From SZUA-186 sp041552135 (GTDB lineage Bacteria > Pseudomonadota > Gammaproteobacteria > UBA9214): a stretch of 5,098 nucleotides of DNA. How positions within the stretch are numbered: the first letter of the stretch is position 1; the number at the start of each line of letters is the position of its first letter. Made by a program: the position numbers and the translations under genes. The notes beneath the pieces were generated by a model that was not told the DNA's origin, did not search any database, and saw nothing but the letters and a program-made list of their open reading frames with translations. Where the stretch lies: NCBI GenBank assembly GCA_041552135.1, contig JBFELL010000190.1, forward strand, positions 1 through 5,098, given 5' to 3'. Positions 5,069-5,098 of this stretch are shown here, piece by piece.

Positions 5069-5098
5069 ATCATATAAAGCGCCTCTTCCTGATTCATA

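Noticed and set aside
4991..5098. Minus-strand frames open to the right edge (containing PSPQPSP or SPTLSLRERG)
   Set aside because: These peptides are the translation of the CCCTCTCCC palindrome and appear as common artefacts at gene ends; without sequence to the right a real gene end cannot be supported.

Overview
The window is GC-rich (only one clearly AT-rich island, about 1318-1400) and looks like chromosomal DNA of a respiratory proteobacterium. Three things suggest a gammaproteobacterium able to meet nitric oxide or low oxygen: an NnrS gene, a site of the form TTGAT-N4-GTCAA (the Anr/Dnr/NnrR variant of the FNR box), and a C/G-rich REP-like palindrome at the right end. The genus cannot be fixed from this sequence alone.

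Layout: three genes lie on the minus strand in the left half. From right to left these are a 210-aa 2-oxoglutarate/Fe(II) oxygenase (1644-2276), a 192-aa single-pass membrane protein with a methionine-rich coiled-coil region (711-1289), and an exported Ala/Pro-rich protein with 11-residue tandem repeats that runs off the left edge (1-450). Two genes lie on the plus strand in the right half: a 367-aa membrane fatty acid desaturase (2526-3629) and the 393-aa 12-TM-type haem/copper protein NnrS (3714-4895). The last 200 bases hold no gene but contain a run of hairpins ending in a REP-like palindrome.

The key control region is the 249-bp divergent spacer 2277-2525. It carries TTGATCCAGGTCAA at 2361-2374, centred about 42 bases upstream of the predicted start of transcription of the oxygenase (with -10 GATAAT on the minus strand). 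This is the geometry of an FNR-type class II activated promoter, and the near-symmetric site could also act on the desaturase-nnrS side. The oxygenase and the desaturase both use non-haem iron and O2, and NnrS is tied to nitric oxide tolerance. My working hypothesis is therefore a small NO/low-oxygen-responsive module that couples lipid desaturation and an unknown hydroxylation to NO defence. The two leftmost minus-strand genes have their own promoter-like sequences and may be unrelated to it.
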